A stretch of DNA of 55,290 nucleotides. It comes from PXAP01 sp046483315 (GTDB lineage Bacteria > Bacteroidota > Bacteroidia > Bacteroidales > PUMT01). The DNA is taken from assembly GCA_046483315.1 (NCBI GenBank), contig JAWODJ010000055.1, forward strand, positions 1-55,290, in the 5' to 3' direction. Each line of letters opens with the position of its first letter. Position 1 is the stretch's first letter. Positions 25,871 to 35,091 of the stretch are shown here, piece by piece. The position numbers were made by a program, and so were the translations under genes. The notes under the pieces were generated by a model. That model was not told where the DNA came from. It ran no database searches and saw only the letters and a list, made by a program, of their open reading frames with translations.

Positions 25871-28672
25871 TCAGGTATTTGCCTTAAACTCTTCGCTCAT
25901 CAAAAATTCAAACAGATTTTCATCCTTCTTCAACTTAAGCTTTTTTCTAAGCCTGTGTCGGCTTATCTCTACACCGCGTGTAGAAATATTCAGAAGCTGG
26001 GCAATTTCCTTTGTATTGAAATTCAACCGTAAGTAGGAACACAATCTCAGATCATTGGGGGTAAGCTGAGGATATTTATCCTTCAGCACCCTGAAAAATC
26101 CCTGTTGCGACAGTTTAAGTGTATCCATGGCATTTTCCCATTCAGCACTCTGTGTACCCAGTCCCCTGTTTATAATCTTTTCCATTTCTTTAATATGATG
26201 CACGGGATATTTGGAGGATTCCTGCTTTAAGGAAATGATCTGCTGTTGCAGGTCTTTAAGGATACTGTCCTTAAGCAAAAGGTGGCGCATGGTCAGCATC
26301 AGCTCATAGCTTTTGTAATCCAGTTCCTTTTCAAGTGAGCTGCGAGTCATCTCCATAGCTAATAGCTCCTTATGCCTGCTGATCTCAAACCGGAAAAATT
26401 TTACCAAAATCCATATTATCAGGGCAAGAACAATAACATAAACGATCAGTGCAGTGTAAGAATAATACCAGGGCTTACCAACGGAAAAGGGAATCCCGGC
26501 AATATTCCCGTTCTGGCTGCGCACTTCCACGGTATATTCACCATGTTTAATATCGAGGAAGGTAAATTTACCCTGCATTGCATTCTGCCAGGCAGGATCA
26601 AGCTCTTTGATCCTGATCCCAAATCTCTTTGAGGTCTGACCAAACAGTGACGGGTCAGAAAAGTGAACCGTCATGTTGTTGATCTTCCAGGGAACATCAA
26701 TTTCCTCTAACGCTTCATAGAAGACAATGCTGTCATGCTCACCATAGAACAGTATTTTATCGATATTTAACCTTGAAACATCTTTTTTTGTCTCGTGGAG
26801 AGACAGGTTATAGACATCAAAATTATGCGGATTAGGAATAATGATGTTGCTTTCATCGAGAGATACCAGCTGAATATTGCGCTGAAGCCGGTTTATATTT
26901 TCCTGGCGTATCTCATATTTTTTTTCAGCAGAAAAATCAAGGCCGACTTCAAAAAGAGCAAGCTTATCTTCCTTGATAAACCAATATTCATTCTTGCGGT
27001 GATGACTTATCTGGGTAACGGTTTTAAATTCGCCAAGATGCTCGGTCAGTCCATCAAAAGGAATGATCTCATTCCTGACAAAATCAAAGGTGTAAATATC
27101 TTCAGGTGTGGTAAAAACCACCCTGTTATTTATTTTAAATACTTTGATGCTAAAGCTTTTGCCATATATACTGGGAAAAAATTCAACCCTGACAGCTTCA
27201 GAAAGATCATCCGACAACTCAATTTTATATATCCCTTTCTGATGATGCGATGCCCACAGATATCCCAGGTAATCAGTTTCAAGATACCTGGTTGGTTCAT
27301 TAAAGTTATCCACCTTGTGCCCGAACTTCCAGCCTCCATCGTCATTTCTTTCAAGAAAGATAATACCGGTGTAGGTGCCGCCGGCAACAAGATCTTCGAA
27401 AGGAACCATTGTCCATCCTCCTGTAACGGGTGATATTTTCTGTAAACGACCGTTTCTTACAAGAAAGGTTCCTTCGTTATGGCCACAAAGAATATGATCG
27501 TTAAATTTCTCCAATGACCATACCTGTCCGTGGCTTCCGGGTACAAATGTTATACTGAGAAAATTCCATGTCTGACCTTTCCTTTCAATATCTGCATGGA
27601 AAAGACCATGATTAGTTCCTATATACAGGATGTCATCATGTTCCAGCAGTGCATATATTGTTCCCATTGTACCGTTCCTGCTTCTGTAATGAGTGAAGGG
27701 AGAAAAAAGATCAATATAATTGACCCCTTCATCCAGCCCCGCCCACAACCCCGCATCAGAATCAATAAAAAGAGATAACACGGTATTGTTATTCAGTCCG
27801 TTACCGGTATTCTGATTCCTCAGGATACTGCCCTCCCTGTCGGTTATAATAATACCGTTGAGAATGCTGCCAAACACAAAAGTCGTATCATTAATTTGTT
27901 TAGCTGCATTACATGTATAATTCTCAAGAAAACCGGAAGCCTCTGATAAAAAATAATTGAAATCATTGCCGTCAAACAGGTACAGGCCACTGTTATCAGT
28001 GCATATCAACCAGTTATTGTTGTCCCAGGGAATAATGGCATGCACTTTTTTATCGGCAAAAATTTCACTCTTATCAATGAACTGAAAATCAAGGTCATTA
28101 AACCAGAAAAGACCTTCATCAAGAATCTGGGTGATAAACTGACCGTCAACAACATGCATAAAAAGCATTGTATATGGTGCCACCACCTTTTCAATATCTG
28201 TATAATCATAAACATATATTGAGGTAAATGATTGAAAAAAGACCACGCCATCAAGAATATAGATTTTCCATATTTCATCATTTCTCTCCATTTCCGTAAG
28301 AAATGTCAATGAGTGATATACCAGCTCACCCATGTTATCATAACGCCAAAATCCAAATTCTTCGAAAGAGCCTGTAAAGATGTCTCCGTTATCATGCACC
28401 GAAACAGATCTTACAGGCAGGTTGTCATTTAATAAGTACCTTCTCCAGTAAATACCGTTATATTCAATCAGACCCTCTGAATTTCCAACGTAAATAAACT
28501 TATTGTCAGGATTCTGGGAGATGGACCAGTTTTGATTATACAGATCAAATTCATTTATCAGGTATGGTGCAAGTTCAGGATTTTCAGGCTGTCTGGCCAG
28601 GCCCGGAGCCAGAGCAGACAAGAAAAGGATTGCCGGAAATATATACTGAATCAAAAACCTGTTCATATTCAT
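25871..28672 (-). CDS. One-protein sensor/regulator: beta-propeller, Y_Y_Y domain, membrane helix, LuxR-type HTH
   Basis: The 933-residue protein has a signal sequence, then roughly 600 residues of repeated propeller-like strands with D-x-G-L-W type turns (for example DAGLWAGLDEGVNYID). A Y_Y_Y-like domain follows (about residues 655-725), then one membrane helix (YSYTALIVYVIVLALIIWIL), a coiled-coil region and a C-terminal LuxR-type helix-turn-helix (about 873-930: LRLCSYLRLNFNTKEIAQLLNI). No histidine kinase or receiver is present. It likely senses a glycan fragment in the periplasm and controls the adjacent susC operon directly. It lies 41 nt after the metallophosphatase gene. Confidence 0.9.
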   Translation of the reverse strand: MNMNRFLIQYIFPAILFLSALAPGLARQPENPELAPYLINEFDLYNQNWSISQNPDNKFIYVGNSEGLIEYNGIYWRRYLLNDNLPVRSVSVHDNGDIFTGSFEEFGFWRYDNMGELVYHSLTFLTEMERNDEIWKIYILDGVVFFQSFTSIYVYDYTDIEKVVAPYTMLFMHVVDGQFITQILDEGLFWFNDLDFQFIDKSEIFADKKVHAIIPWDNNNWLICTDNSGLYLFDGNDFNYFLSEASGFLENYTCNAAKQINDTTFVFGSILNGIIITDREGSILRNQNTGNGLNNNTVLSLFIDSDAGLWAGLDEGVNYIDLFSPFTHYRSRNGTMGTIYALLEHDDILYIGTNHGLFHADIERKGQTWNFLSITFVPGSHGQVWSLEKFNDHILCGHNEGTFLVRNGRLQKISPVTGGWTMVPFEDLVAGGTYTGIIFLERNDDGGWKFGHKVDNFNEPTRYLETDYLGYLWASHHQKGIYKIELSDDLSEAVRVEFFPSIYGKSFSIKVFKINNRVVFTTPEDIYTFDFVRNEIIPFDGLTEHLGEFKTVTQISHHRKNEYWFIKEDKLALFEVGLDFSAEKKYEIRQENINRLQRNIQLVSLDESNIIIPNPHNFDVYNLSLHETKKDVSRLNIDKILFYGEHDSIVFYEALEEIDVPWKINNMTVHFSDPSLFGQTSKRFGIRIKELDPAWQNAMQGKFTFLDIKHGEYTVEVRSQNGNIAGIPFSVGKPWYYSYTALIVYVIVLALIIWILVKFFRFEISRHKELLAMEMTRSSLEKELDYKSYELMLTMRHLLLKDSILKDLQQQIISLKQESSKYPVHHIKEMEKIINRGLGTQSAEWENAMDTLKLSQQGFFRVLKDKYPQLTPNDLRLCSYLRLNFNTKEIAQLLNISTRGVEISRHRLRKKLKLKKDENLFEFLMSEEFKANT

Positions 28673-28713
28673 ATAAAGTTATGTTGCTTTTGCAGCAAGG
28701 GCATCGAAACAGA

Positions 28714-29379
28714 TCAGTCGATATTCCGGACTTCAATAAATTTTTGTTCATAAAAATTCAGGGCAAACAAACTTCCCATGCCCGGTGTATCTTTGTAAAC
28801 ACAACCTCCGTCAATATTAAGTGAATCATCAAACCTCTGAGAAACAACCAGGTATCTTCCAATAGGGGTATGCCCGTGAATCAAAAGTCTGCCCTTCATA
28901 AATGACCTGTCAACGGAAAAATCCCTTATCCACAGCATCGCCTCCTTCTCCCCGAAAGGGTCTTCTGCACTGAAGTCAAGGCCTGCATGAACTGCTATAA
29001 AATCATCTGAAATAACATAATGTTTGGTGCTCCTGAAAAAATCAAGATAGACAGGATCCAGCTGATCGGCAGAACCTGCATTAAAACTCTCAAGTGTACT
29101 GTGCCCGCCGTTATACATCCAGAGGTCTGAAGAATATCCGTTACCGGCCGCATCAAGCAGCATCTGCTCATGGTTGCCCCTGAGAGTATGTATTTCAAAA
29201 TCATTTTTCCGCAATTCAAGAATAAAATCAATCACACCCTTACTGTCATTACCCCTGTCAATATAATCACCAATGCAATATATCACATCGGTTTTCCTGA
29301 CACCTATCTTATCGGTAATCATTTTTCTGAATGTTTTACTGCAACCGTGAATATCGCCAATAAAAAATATACGCTGCAT
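28714..29379 (-). CDS. Metallophosphatase (serine/threonine phosphatase or diadenosine tetraphosphatase type)
   Basis: All blocks of the calcineurin-like phosphoesterase family are present: GDIHG (8-12), GDYIDRGND (37-45), GNHE (68-71), VHAGLDF and HGHTPIG. The 221-residue length fits the PP2A-like and ApaH-like bacterial enzymes. It uses two metal ions to hydrolyse phosphate esters in the cytoplasm. It precedes the sensor/regulator gene by 41 nt and may share its transcript; the functional link is unclear. Confidence 0.9.
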   Translation of the reverse strand: MQRIFFIGDIHGCSKTFRKMITDKIGVRKTDVIYCIGDYIDRGNDSKGVIDFILELRKNDFEIHTLRGNHEQMLLDAAGNGYSSDLWMYNGGHSTLESFNAGSADQLDPVYLDFFRSTKHYVISDDFIAVHAGLDFSAEDPFGEKEAMLWIRDFSVDRSFMKGRLLIHGHTPIGRYLVVSQRFDDSLNIDGGCVYKDTPGMGSLFALNFYEQKFIEVRNID

Positions 29380-29397
29380 AAGAGTGGTTTATTACTT

Positions 29398-29405
29398 CAA
29401 AATTA
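29398..29405 (-). promoter_or_regulatory. Predicted -7 box (TAATTTTG) of the metallophosphatase gene
   Basis: On the minus strand TAATTTTG fits TAnnTTTG and lies 19 nt upstream of the start codon. No convincing -33 element was seen. Confidence 0.45.
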
Positions 29406-29515
29406 CTTATTCACAGTCACCAATGCAAACTATAAATTTCAAAAAAATTGTATCCCCTAAATTGCCGGTGCCGGAGACCGGCATTCCGCCCGGCAAAAAA
29501 GTTCAGCCAGGGGCA

Positions 29516-29620
29516 TTAATGATTATCCTGATTTTGCTTATCGCGGAAAAGGTCACGGTGGCCGGCATCCCGGATAAACCCTTTTATATGAGGTGCCGGA
29601 CAGAAAATAAATAATTTCAT
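29516..29620 (-). pseudogene. Short 34-codon reading frame at the 3' end of leader copy B, possibly a gene remnant
   Basis: The ATG that closes leader copy B opens a frame of only 34 codons (starts MKLFIFCPAPHIKG, ends NQDNH). It resembles no known protein. Because the same leader elsewhere precedes intact genes (trpB, a beta-helix protein), this may be the stub of a decayed gene or a chance frame. The region also contains an imperfect GC-rich inverted repeat (GCCGGT/ACCGGC near 29463-29481). Confidence 0.3.
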
Positions 29621-29756
29621 CTGTATAAAGTAGGTTTATCAATTTAATATTCAATTAATTATGTTTAACAGGTAATTCATACTAAGTGTTTCAATTCCGA
29701 TGGAACCCGCATGGTTTGTTCATTTTATTTTGTCTGCCGAAGGCTGATGCGGGTTT
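29615..29756 (-). repeat. Dispersed leader element, copy B
   Basis: The 142-bp copy reads on the minus strand from AAACCCGCATCAGCC to TTTATACAGATGAAA. It is the same length as copy C (54892-55033) and differs from it at only two positions, both single-base substitutions. Stem arms are AACCCGCAT and ATGCGGGTT (9 bp). It abuts copy B2 directly, sharing the AAA of B2's terminal ATGAAA. Confidence 0.9.
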
Positions 29757-29893
29757 CATCCGAATAAAACAGGTTAATCAAGTTAATATTCAATTAATTA
29801 TAGTTAGCAGGTAATTCATGTTCAGTGTTTCAAATGGATGGATCCCCCTGTTTTATTTATTGTATTTTGTGAGACGCAGTATCATGGGGATTC
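29754..29893 (-). repeat. Dispersed leader element, copy B2 (divergent)
   Basis: On the minus strand this copy runs from GAATCCCC to GTTTTATTCGGATGAAA. It keeps the family order: stem, ACAAAATA loop, GGATCC, TTTGAAACACTGA, ACATGAATTACCTGC, AATTAATTGAATATTAA. The stem sequence is different (GAATCCCC with GGGGATCC, 7 of 8 paired), and the loop lacks the ATG found in the other copies. It lies head-to-tail with copy B. Confidence 0.8.
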
Positions 29894-30098
29894 TTTAAGA
29901 TCTGCCCCGGTTGTAATAATCATACTGCAACAAAATACCTGCAGCTTAAAATGAACAAAAAATCCCGATCCGGTGTTTACTTATTAATATGTACCGGCCG
30001 GAATGATTTAACGGTGCTACTGACAGTTAGAGTTTAAAAAAAACATAAAAAAATATCTCAACTACTGATAATTTAATTTTTTATAAAATATTTCAATT

Positions 30099-30527
30099 AT
30101 GAGCAAACATTATGCAAGTGCAAGCTGGAAAGACAACCTGGTAAAAGGCAATGGTGAGTTCACACTCAAAACCAGCGGATATAAAGGATCTTACAGTTTT
30201 ACTTCCCGTTTTGAAGATGATAAAACAGCTTCCAGTCCGGAAGAGCTTATCGGGGCAGCGCATGCAAGCTGTTTTTCGATGGCTTTTGCACACTCACTGG
30301 ATCAGGCAGGGTTCAAACCTGAACAGATAAGTACAGAGGCAGAAGTAACCCTGGCCAAAACAGGCGATGGCTTTTCAATATCTGAGATATTGCTGAAAAC
30401 CAGGGGGAAAGTCGGAGGAATAGAAGAGGTAAAATTCCTTGAAATAGCCAATGACGCCAAGGAGAACTGCCCGGTATCAAAAGTGTTGAAAGGAACAACC
30501 ATCAGGCTTGAGGCAGTACTTACCTGA
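30099..30527 (+). CDS. OsmC-family peroxiredoxin
   Basis: The 142-residue protein has both redox cysteines of the family: Cys58 in GAAHASCFSMA and Cys124 in KENCPVSKVL. The start (HYASASWKDNLVKGNGEF) and the S-S-P-E-E-L segment also match. OsmC/Ohr proteins reduce organic hydroperoxides in the cytoplasm. The spacing and the ENCPVSK motif favour the OsmC rather than the Ohr branch. It stands alone with an AT-rich upstream region. Confidence 0.94.
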   Translation: MSKHYASASWKDNLVKGNGEFTLKTSGYKGSYSFTSRFEDDKTASSPEELIGAAHASCFSMAFAHSLDQAGFKPEQISTEAEVTLAKTGDGFSISEILLKTRGKVGGIEEVKFLEIANDAKENCPVSKVLKGTTIRLEAVLT

Positions 30528-30671
30528 TTATTACTGCCGTCACCGGCATTCCTGATCCTTCCCGGACAAGGAATAAGTTTCGGGGCGGGTTAAAAGCGTG
30601 TTACAATAGATTGATGTGTGTCTTTTAAACTATAATGTCATGAATTTGCCTTAAATTCATTATCAGTTAAG

Positions 30672-31079
30672 ATGAAAAAAGTCGCCTCCATATTATTTAC
30701 CTTTGTTACCCTGTGGGTGTCCATGCATATGGGTATAGCTTCCCACTTCTGCAGGGGTGAGCTGGCGCAGGTAAAACTTTTATACGGAGACAAAAATGCC
30801 GGATGCGGAATGCATTGCACGAATACAGATCTTCCATCTCCTGAAAATAGTGACCATGTTAGTCCCCAACCCTGCTGCACCGATGTTATTACTGAAATAT
30901 CTTCAGGCGAATATACTCCTGTTAAAAGTAATATTTCCACAGTTGCTTATTTCAATTCAAATATTACAGGTCATATTACAATATTACCTGCCCCTTATGC
31001 AGGCCGTTTAACCCTTAACCGGCCACCGCCTTTAATTACCGATGTTTCTCTTCCCTTTATACAGGTTTTCATAATCTGA
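30672..31079 (+). CDS. HYC_CC_PP family protein next to a metal efflux operon
   Basis: The 135-residue secreted protein has a signal peptide (ILFTFVTLWVSMHMGIAS) followed by the three marks that name the family: an aromatic-Cys motif HFCRG, a double Cys in QPCCTD, and a proline cluster RPPPL. Additional Cys residues (CGMHC) could bind metal. These proteins are found beside CusA-type pumps in Bacteroidota. Here it lies 199 nt upstream of the cusA-like gene on the same strand. A metal-binding or sensing role in the periplasm is plausible but not shown. Confidence 0.75.
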   Translation: MKKVASILFTFVTLWVSMHMGIASHFCRGELAQVKLLYGDKNAGCGMHCTNTDLPSPENSDHVSPQPCCTDVITEISSGEYTPVKSNISTVAYFNSNITGHITILPAPYAGRLTLNRPPPLITDVSLPFIQVFII

Positions 31080-31278
31080 TAACCTTCCGCTCCTTCGCAC
31101 CTCCTGTTTTTAAAATCAGGAGGCAGTCCGGCATAGCCATCAGGGCATCCGTTGATTTTATCATCCGTTGCCGGGTGAGCCAACCATTGACCGGGCTGGT
31201 ATAAAACAGTCTTAAATTCAGCAAAACTGCCGTATGCTGCAGCAGTTATCTATACGATTTCATTAAAATATTTGATCC

Positions 31279-34200
31279 ATGCTTAATAAGCTTATACGTT
31301 TTTTCCTGGAAAACCGCCTGGTAGCCTGGCTGCTTATGATCTTCCTTATCGTTTGGGGGATTTCGGTGGCTCCCTTCAACTGGGATATAGATGTACTGCC
31401 GCGCGATCCGGTACCGGTGGATGCCATACCCGATATCGGCGAGAACCAGCAGATCATCTTTACCGAATGGATGGGGCGGTCTCCGCAGGATATTGAGGAT
31501 CAGATCACCTATCCGCTTACAAGTGCACTACTTGGAATACCGGGGGTGACAAGTATCCGTAGCACTTCCATGTTCGGATTTTCAAGTATCTACGTGATAT
31601 TTGGTGAGGATGTGGAATACTACTGGAGCCGCTCAAGAATACTGGAAAAACTGAATGCCCTGCCTCCCGGACTGCTGCCTGATGGCGTTAACCCGCAGCT
31701 TGGTCCCGATGCGACGGCACTGGGACAGGTGTTCTGGTACACCCTGGAAGGGCTTGATGAAGAGGGTGAACCCGTGGGTGGGTGGGACCTGCACGAGCTG
31801 CGGTCAATTCACGATTTTTACGTTCGTTTGTCTCTCAACAGCGTTCAGGGGGTCTCTGAAGTTGCAAGTGCAGGCGGACATGTGAAAGAGTACCAGGTGG
31901 ATCTTGACCCCGATCTTCTTAAGGCTCACGACATATCGATAATGCAGGTGGCCCGTGCCCTGAAGCAAAGCAACCGGGAAACCGCTGCAAATACCATTGA
32001 ATATAACCTGGCAGAATACCTGGTCAGGGGACTGGGTTATGTTGAGTCTCTGGACGATATCAGCCAGACCGTTGTTGCCGTGAACGATAATGTTCCCGTA
32101 AGGATTGACGATATAGCGAAGGTTAATATCGGACCCGCAGTCAGAAACCACGGGGGGATACTGGACAAGGGCGGAGTGGAAGCCGTTGGTGGTGTGGTGG
32201 TTGCCCGTTACGGTGAAAATCCCCTGCAGGTGATACAAAATGTGAAGGAGAAAATTGCAGAGATAAGCTCCGGGCTCCCTTCCCGTGAACTGGAAGACGG
32301 CACTGTTTCGCAGGTTACCATAGTGCCTTTTTACGACCGTACACAACTTATATACGAAACCCTGGGAACGCTGAACATTGCTATTATCCTGCAAATCCTC
32401 ATCTCTGTCATAGTAATCATCGTGATGGTTTACCACCTGCGCACCTCACTTCTGATATCGGCCCTTCTGCCACTGGCGGTGCTGATAAGCTTCATAATGA
32501 TGAAATACTTCAGGGTTGATGCCAATATAGTGGCACTATCAGGCATTGCCATCTCTATAGGCACCATGGTGGACCTGGGGATTATAATGAATGAAAACAT
32601 ACTGCGCCATATGCGTGAAGCAGCTGGTTCGGCCAGGGGCCGGCTGGAAATCATATATGAAGCTGCCGCCGAAGTGGCCCCTGCCATACTTACCGCCGTA
32701 AGCACGACAATAGTAAGCTTCCTGCCGGTATTTACCCTTCAGGCCGCCGAGGGACGCCTCTTTTCACCGCTGGCTTTTACAAAGACCTTTGCGCTGATAG
32801 CTTCACTTATCATCACAATGGCCTTTATGCCGGCCCTTGCATACCAGTTCTCCGGCAGGGTGAAGATGGAGAGGTTCACCGGCTGGTTCAAAAACTTTTA
32901 CGTAAAGCTTGCATTGAACAGTTTGCTGACCTTAGCAGGAGTGGTGGTTGCTTTCTTTATACTTTGGTGGGCAGGATTATTCCTGGTGCTGCTCGGCACA
33001 TCGGGACTGCTGCAGAATATTTTCCCGGAGAGGGTAAAACCGTACAAAACAATAATAAATTTGGGTATTACACTTCTTGTTGTATTGATATTGCTGGCCA
33101 GTGAATGGTTGCCCATCGGCGTTGAGCAGAGCCTGTTTATTAACATTCTATTCCTTGCAATTGTCATTTCTTTGGTTCTGGGACTCTTCAGGCTGTTCCT
33201 TCATTTCTATCCGCGCATTTTAATGTGGTTCCTTAACCACAAAAAAATATTCCTGGTCATACCGGTTGTGATTTTACTTCTGGGACTCAATATATGGATG
33301 GGTTTTGGAACCGTTTTCGGATTTGTGGCACGAGGATTCGATAATATTGGTGTCAATGTCCGCACAACAAGCGTATGGAGTAGTCTGCATCATACTTTTC
33401 CCGGACTGGGTAGGGAATTCATGCCCTCGCTGGACGAGGGCAGCTTCCTTCTTATGCCCACAACCATGCCCCATACCGGTATTGAATACAACCTGAAAGT
33501 CCTTCAGGAACTGGACCGCCGTGTGGAATCCATTCCCGAGGTGGAGATGGTGGTCGGCAAGGCAGGCCGTGCCGAGAGTCCTCTCGACCCGGCACCGATG
33601 ACAATGTTCGAGAATATTATCAACTATAAGAGTGAGTACAAAACAGATATGGACGGGCGCAGGATCCGTTTCCTGGTGGACCGCGACGGCGAATTTGTGC
33701 GCGATGAAAACGGTGAGCTTATCCCCCACCCCCGTGGCCGGTACTACCGGCAGTGGCGAGACCAAATCCGGACGCCCGATGATATCTGGCAGGAGATAAC
33801 CAGGGCAGCACAGTTGCCCGGCCTCACTTCAGCACCAAAACTGCAGCCCATAGAGACACGGCTGGTGATGCTGCAGACCGGCATGCGGGCACCGATGGGC
33901 ATGAAAGTGTTTGGCCCGGACCTGGAGACCATTGAAGATTTCGCGATGCAGATGGAAAAAGTATTGCAGGAGGTGCCATATATAAGGGGTTCCACCGTGT
34001 TTGCGGACCGGGTAGTGGGAAAGCCTTACCTGGAGATACAACCAGACCGGCAGGCACTGGCACGTCATGGTATCACCATTGATGAGTTTCAGCATGTGGT
34101 TGAGGTTGCCGTTGGCGGTATGTCAATGGCAACCACAGTGGAAGGGCGCGAGCGGTATAATATACGTGCCCGTTATGCCCGCGGGTTCCGTGATAATCCG

Positions 34201-35091
34201 GAGTCACTGAAAAACATCTGGCTTAGTTCTCCTGCCGGTTACCAGCTTCCGCTGGGCGAGGTTGCGGAGATAACATTCCGGCGGGGACCTGCAATGATAC
34301 GGGGAGAGGATACATTTCTCGTGGCCTACATCACCTTTGACAAGGAACAGGGACATGCTGACCTTTCGGTCATAGAACAGGCAACATCGGTTATAGAGGA
34401 AAAGATCGGCAATGGCGAGCTTGTTGTTCCCCGGGGTGTAAATTTCCACTTCTCGGGAAACTATGAAAACCAGATGCGTGCCGAGCGCAGACTGATGCTG
34501 GTGATACCCCTGTCAATGATAATAATATTCCTTATACTCTATTTCCAGTTCCGTTCGGTCTCCACCTCGCTCATGATTTTTTCAGCCATAGCACTTGCTT
34601 TTGCAGGAGGGTTCCTGATGCTGTGGCTTTACGGACAATCATGGTTTATGAACTTCAGCGCTCTCGGGGTGAATATGCGGGAGATGTTTCAGATGGATGT
34701 TGTAAACCTCAGTGTGGCTGTCTGGGTGGGCTTTATAGCCCTTTTCGGCATTGCCACAGACGACGGGGTGCTGATAGCAACCTACCTGCAAAACAGCTTT
34801 AAAAAGCACAAACCGGAAAACAGGAAGGAACTGTATGCCGCGGTGCTGGAAGCAGGCCGCAAGAGGATACGTCCCGCGCTGATGACCACTGCAACAACAT
34901 TACTGGCTTTGCTGCCAATTCTCACATCATCAGGCAGGGGTGCGGACATTATGATACCAATGGCCATACCGGCTTTTGGCGGGATGACAATTGCACTTAT
35001 AACCCTTTTCCTGGTCCCGGTGCTGTTTGCCGCATGGAATGAGAAAATGTTGAATAATAGAAAAACCACAAATGAGACGAGCCATGATTAA
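31279..35091 (+). CDS. cusA: CusA/CzcA-type heavy-metal RND efflux pump
   Basis: The 1270-residue inner-membrane protein has the typical N-terminus (AIPDIGENQQIIFTEW) and the proton-relay helix with Asp432 and Glu439 (GTMVDLGIIMNEN). The porter domain contains EYNLKVLQELDRRV and a Met-rich stretch MLQTGMRAPMGMKVF. Usual family length is about 1040. The excess includes a hydrophobic insertion (about residues 540-670) with three more predicted helices between helices 6 and 7. The DUF3347-bearing adaptor and the Met residues favour Cu(I)/Ag(I) as substrate (inference). It overlaps the next gene by 20 nt. Confidence 0.93.
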   Translation: MLNKLIRFFLENRLVAWLLMIFLIVWGISVAPFNWDIDVLPRDPVPVDAIPDIGENQQIIFTEWMGRSPQDIEDQITYPLTSALLGIPGVTSIRSTSMFGFSSIYVIFGEDVEYYWSRSRILEKLNALPPGLLPDGVNPQLGPDATALGQVFWYTLEGLDEEGEPVGGWDLHELRSIHDFYVRLSLNSVQGVSEVASAGGHVKEYQVDLDPDLLKAHDISIMQVARALKQSNRETAANTIEYNLAEYLVRGLGYVESLDDISQTVVAVNDNVPVRIDDIAKVNIGPAVRNHGGILDKGGVEAVGGVVVARYGENPLQVIQNVKEKIAEISSGLPSRELEDGTVSQVTIVPFYDRTQLIYETLGTLNIAIILQILISVIVIIVMVYHLRTSLLISALLPLAVLISFIMMKYFRVDANIVALSGIAISIGTMVDLGIIMNENILRHMREAAGSARGRLEIIYEAAAEVAPAILTAVSTTIVSFLPVFTLQAAEGRLFSPLAFTKTFALIASLIITMAFMPALAYQFSGRVKMERFTGWFKNFYVKLALNSLLTLAGVVVAFFILWWAGLFLVLLGTSGLLQNIFPERVKPYKTIINLGITLLVVLILLASEWLPIGVEQSLFINILFLAIVISLVLGLFRLFLHFYPRILMWFLNHKKIFLVIPVVILLLGLNIWMGFGTVFGFVARGFDNIGVNVRTTSVWSSLHHTFPGLGREFMPSLDEGSFLLMPTTMPHTGIEYNLKVLQELDRRVESIPEVEMVVGKAGRAESPLDPAPMTMFENIINYKSEYKTDMDGRRIRFLVDRDGEFVRDENGELIPHPRGRYYRQWRDQIRTPDDIWQEITRAAQLPGLTSAPKLQPIETRLVMLQTGMRAPMGMKVFGPDLETIEDFAMQMEKVLQEVPYIRGSTVFADRVVGKPYLEIQPDRQALARHGITIDEFQHVVEVAVGGMSMATTVEGRERYNIRARYARGFRDNPESLKNIWLSSPAGYQLPLGEVAEITFRRGPAMIRGEDTFLVAYITFDKEQGHADLSVIEQATSVIEEKIGNGELVVPRGVNFHFSGNYENQMRAERRLMLVIPLSMIIIFLILYFQFRSVSTSLMIFSAIALAFAGGFLMLWLYGQSWFMNFSALGVNMREMFQMDVVNLSVAVWVGFIALFGIATDDGVLIATYLQNSFKKHKPENRKELYAAVLEAGRKRIRPALMTTATTLLALLPILTSSGRGADIMIPMAIPAFGGMTIALITLFLVPVLFAAWNEKMLNNRKTTNETSHD

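Noticed and set aside
26795..27433. 212-codon frame antisense to the regulator
   Set aside because: The regulator has clear domains on the other strand; the antisense frame has none.
29460..29485. GC-rich inverted repeat near the phosphatase promoter as a terminator
   Set aside because: No T-run follows on either strand and the stem is imperfect.
31804..32436. 210-codon frame antisense to the pump gene
   Set aside because: It lies wholly within the cusA-like gene. It is a frame shadow produced by codon bias and contains no known motif.
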